Origin: Amorphophallus konjac
Taxonomy: Eukaryota; Streptophyta; Magnoliopsida; Alismatales; Araceae
Reading direction: 5' to 3'
Assembly (NCBI GenBank): GCA_022559845.1
Contig: CM040128.1
Location: forward strand, 177,746,413-177,810,412
DNA: 64,000 nucleotides
In this document: in pieces, positions 63,275 through 64,000 of the stretch
Position numbering within the stretch: the first letter of the stretch is position 1
Layout: every line of letters begins with the position of its first letter
Notes under the pieces: generated by a model
The model's input: the letters and a program-made list of their open reading frames with translations, nothing else
The model's database searches: none
Told to the model about the DNA's origin: nothing
Made by a program: the position numbers and the translations under genes

Positions 63275-64000
63275 CTCTCATTTTTGTACTTCTAATCTTG
63301 TATCTGCCCTGATTGGTCAATCGAAGTCTTCACTATCTCATATCTTCAATTTTGTGACTGTCTCTCTAGAACTATCTGTTCTTGATCTTTTGACTATAAG
63401 TGTCATACCTCTGAAGTTGTAAGTGTCTGATCAATGATGATCATTTGCTTGGAACTCTTGTCATATTCTAAAACTTATCTGAAAAGACTGCTGATCCTAT
63501 CTTATGTTTGAACTTCAAGTCTCTTGCACATGGTGCATTTTCTTGCTACTGCCTCTATTGATAAATTGATTATTCCTTTAAACATTCTTTCATATCTCTA
63601 AAATTCAAGAGGATTTCAATTTGTGTACTTTGCTCATAAATTTGAAAAACTAATTCAATGAGGAATCTTCTATTATACAGATTTATGAATGTCTGAAAGA
63701 TCAGATTGGTTTACGTTTAATGTGTTCATTAAGGTTGGGTATAAATGCCTTGAAAATATCTAAATCAACTTTAATAAACCTTAACCAACTACTTCATGTT
63801 AAATCTTGACAAATCTATTGAAATCTGAAAATGTTGAAATCATGACTTTATTTGGTTGAAATACATGAAATATGTATTATTTTTAAACATCTGCCTGTTC
63901 TGAAAAAGTCTAAGGGTCAAATCCTCTAAGAGCAATGACTTTGGTCACTGAGAAACATATGTCCAAAGGGCTGTGTCATGAGGTGCCTTAGTTAACACTA

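Larger units (their letters stand above)
56528..64000 (+). mobile_element. Sirevirus-like Ty1/copia element lacking pol (runs off window)
   Basis: The 5' LTR is 56528-59407, the PBS 59410-59421, the gag region 59512-61579. Then, where protease-integrase-RT-RNase H would start, only noncoding DNA follows to the window end. The noncoding part has several GGGGGAG tracts, a known trait of Sireviruses near the 3' LTR. No 3' LTR is reached. It looks like a non-autonomous, gag-only derivative. Confidence 0.82.
61580..64000 (+). other. Noncoding 3' region replacing pol
   Basis: No protease, integrase, RT or RNase H motif is readable on either strand. The stretch contains degenerate CAATGCAT...GGGGGAG repeats (62273-62550), a second group of GGGGGAG near 62828, two related short hairpins (62137 and 62947) and short palindromes at 62603 and 63193. 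It continues beyond the window. Confidence 0.65.

Overview
This window is nuclear DNA of a flowering plant with a retrotransposon-rich genome. The evidence is a four-cysteine RALF peptide gene, tRNA-Met and tRNA-Asp type primer-binding sites, and plant-specific retroelement lineages: Ty3/gypsy Tekay-like chromoviruses with C-terminal chromodomains, an Athila/Tat-like LTR, and Ty1/copia Tork-like and Sirevirus-like elements. I cannot name the species. The only convincing cellular gene is the RALF precursor at 44902-45327 (minus).

Layout. 1-1784: minus-strand gypsy gag-pol remnant. 1785-2310: LTR fragment with three 22-nt palindromes and a TATA box. 2311-3473: end of a Tekay-like LTR that cuts a decayed minus-strand copia element (3474-9025). 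That copia LTR (9026-20290) is itself split by a complete, decayed Tekay-like element A (9395-19054). 21021-31898: complete, young Tekay-like element B with TSD TCCAC. 32422-43156: complete plus-strand Tekay-like element C with TSD ACAAG. 43157-46000: RALF gene and flanks. 46474-48690: Tork-like copia remnant. 48985-50980: truncated Tekay-like element D. 51796-54300: truncated Tekay-like LTR E. 54300-56527: Athila/Tat-like LTR with its PBS and leader. 56528-64000: Sirevirus-like element with a 2.9 kb 5' LTR, a gag with six zinc-knuckle positions, and no pol.

Recurring theme. Almost every LTR carries its own array of short imperfect palindromes. In several unrelated families the unit is exactly 22 nt: fixed arms of about 6 nt around a variable centre of about 10 nt. 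The arm word is private to the family (GGCGCT, GGCGCC, AGCGAC, CGCGTC, CGCGG). Element A uses 19-20 nt units with CGGTC arms, and element B uses the word GGGTCGACCC.

In the Tekay-like elements the arrays sit downstream of the TATA box, after a shared splice-donor-like site (GAG or AAG, then GTAGG or GTAGATG). In A, B and C an acceptor-like TTTTCAG follows the array, which suggests a leader intron containing it. In the Athila/Tat-like and Sirevirus-like LTRs, and in the 1785-2310 fragment, the arrays lie upstream of the TATA box. All coordinates, repeat counts and pairings were read by eye; no database search, folding or identity calculation was run.
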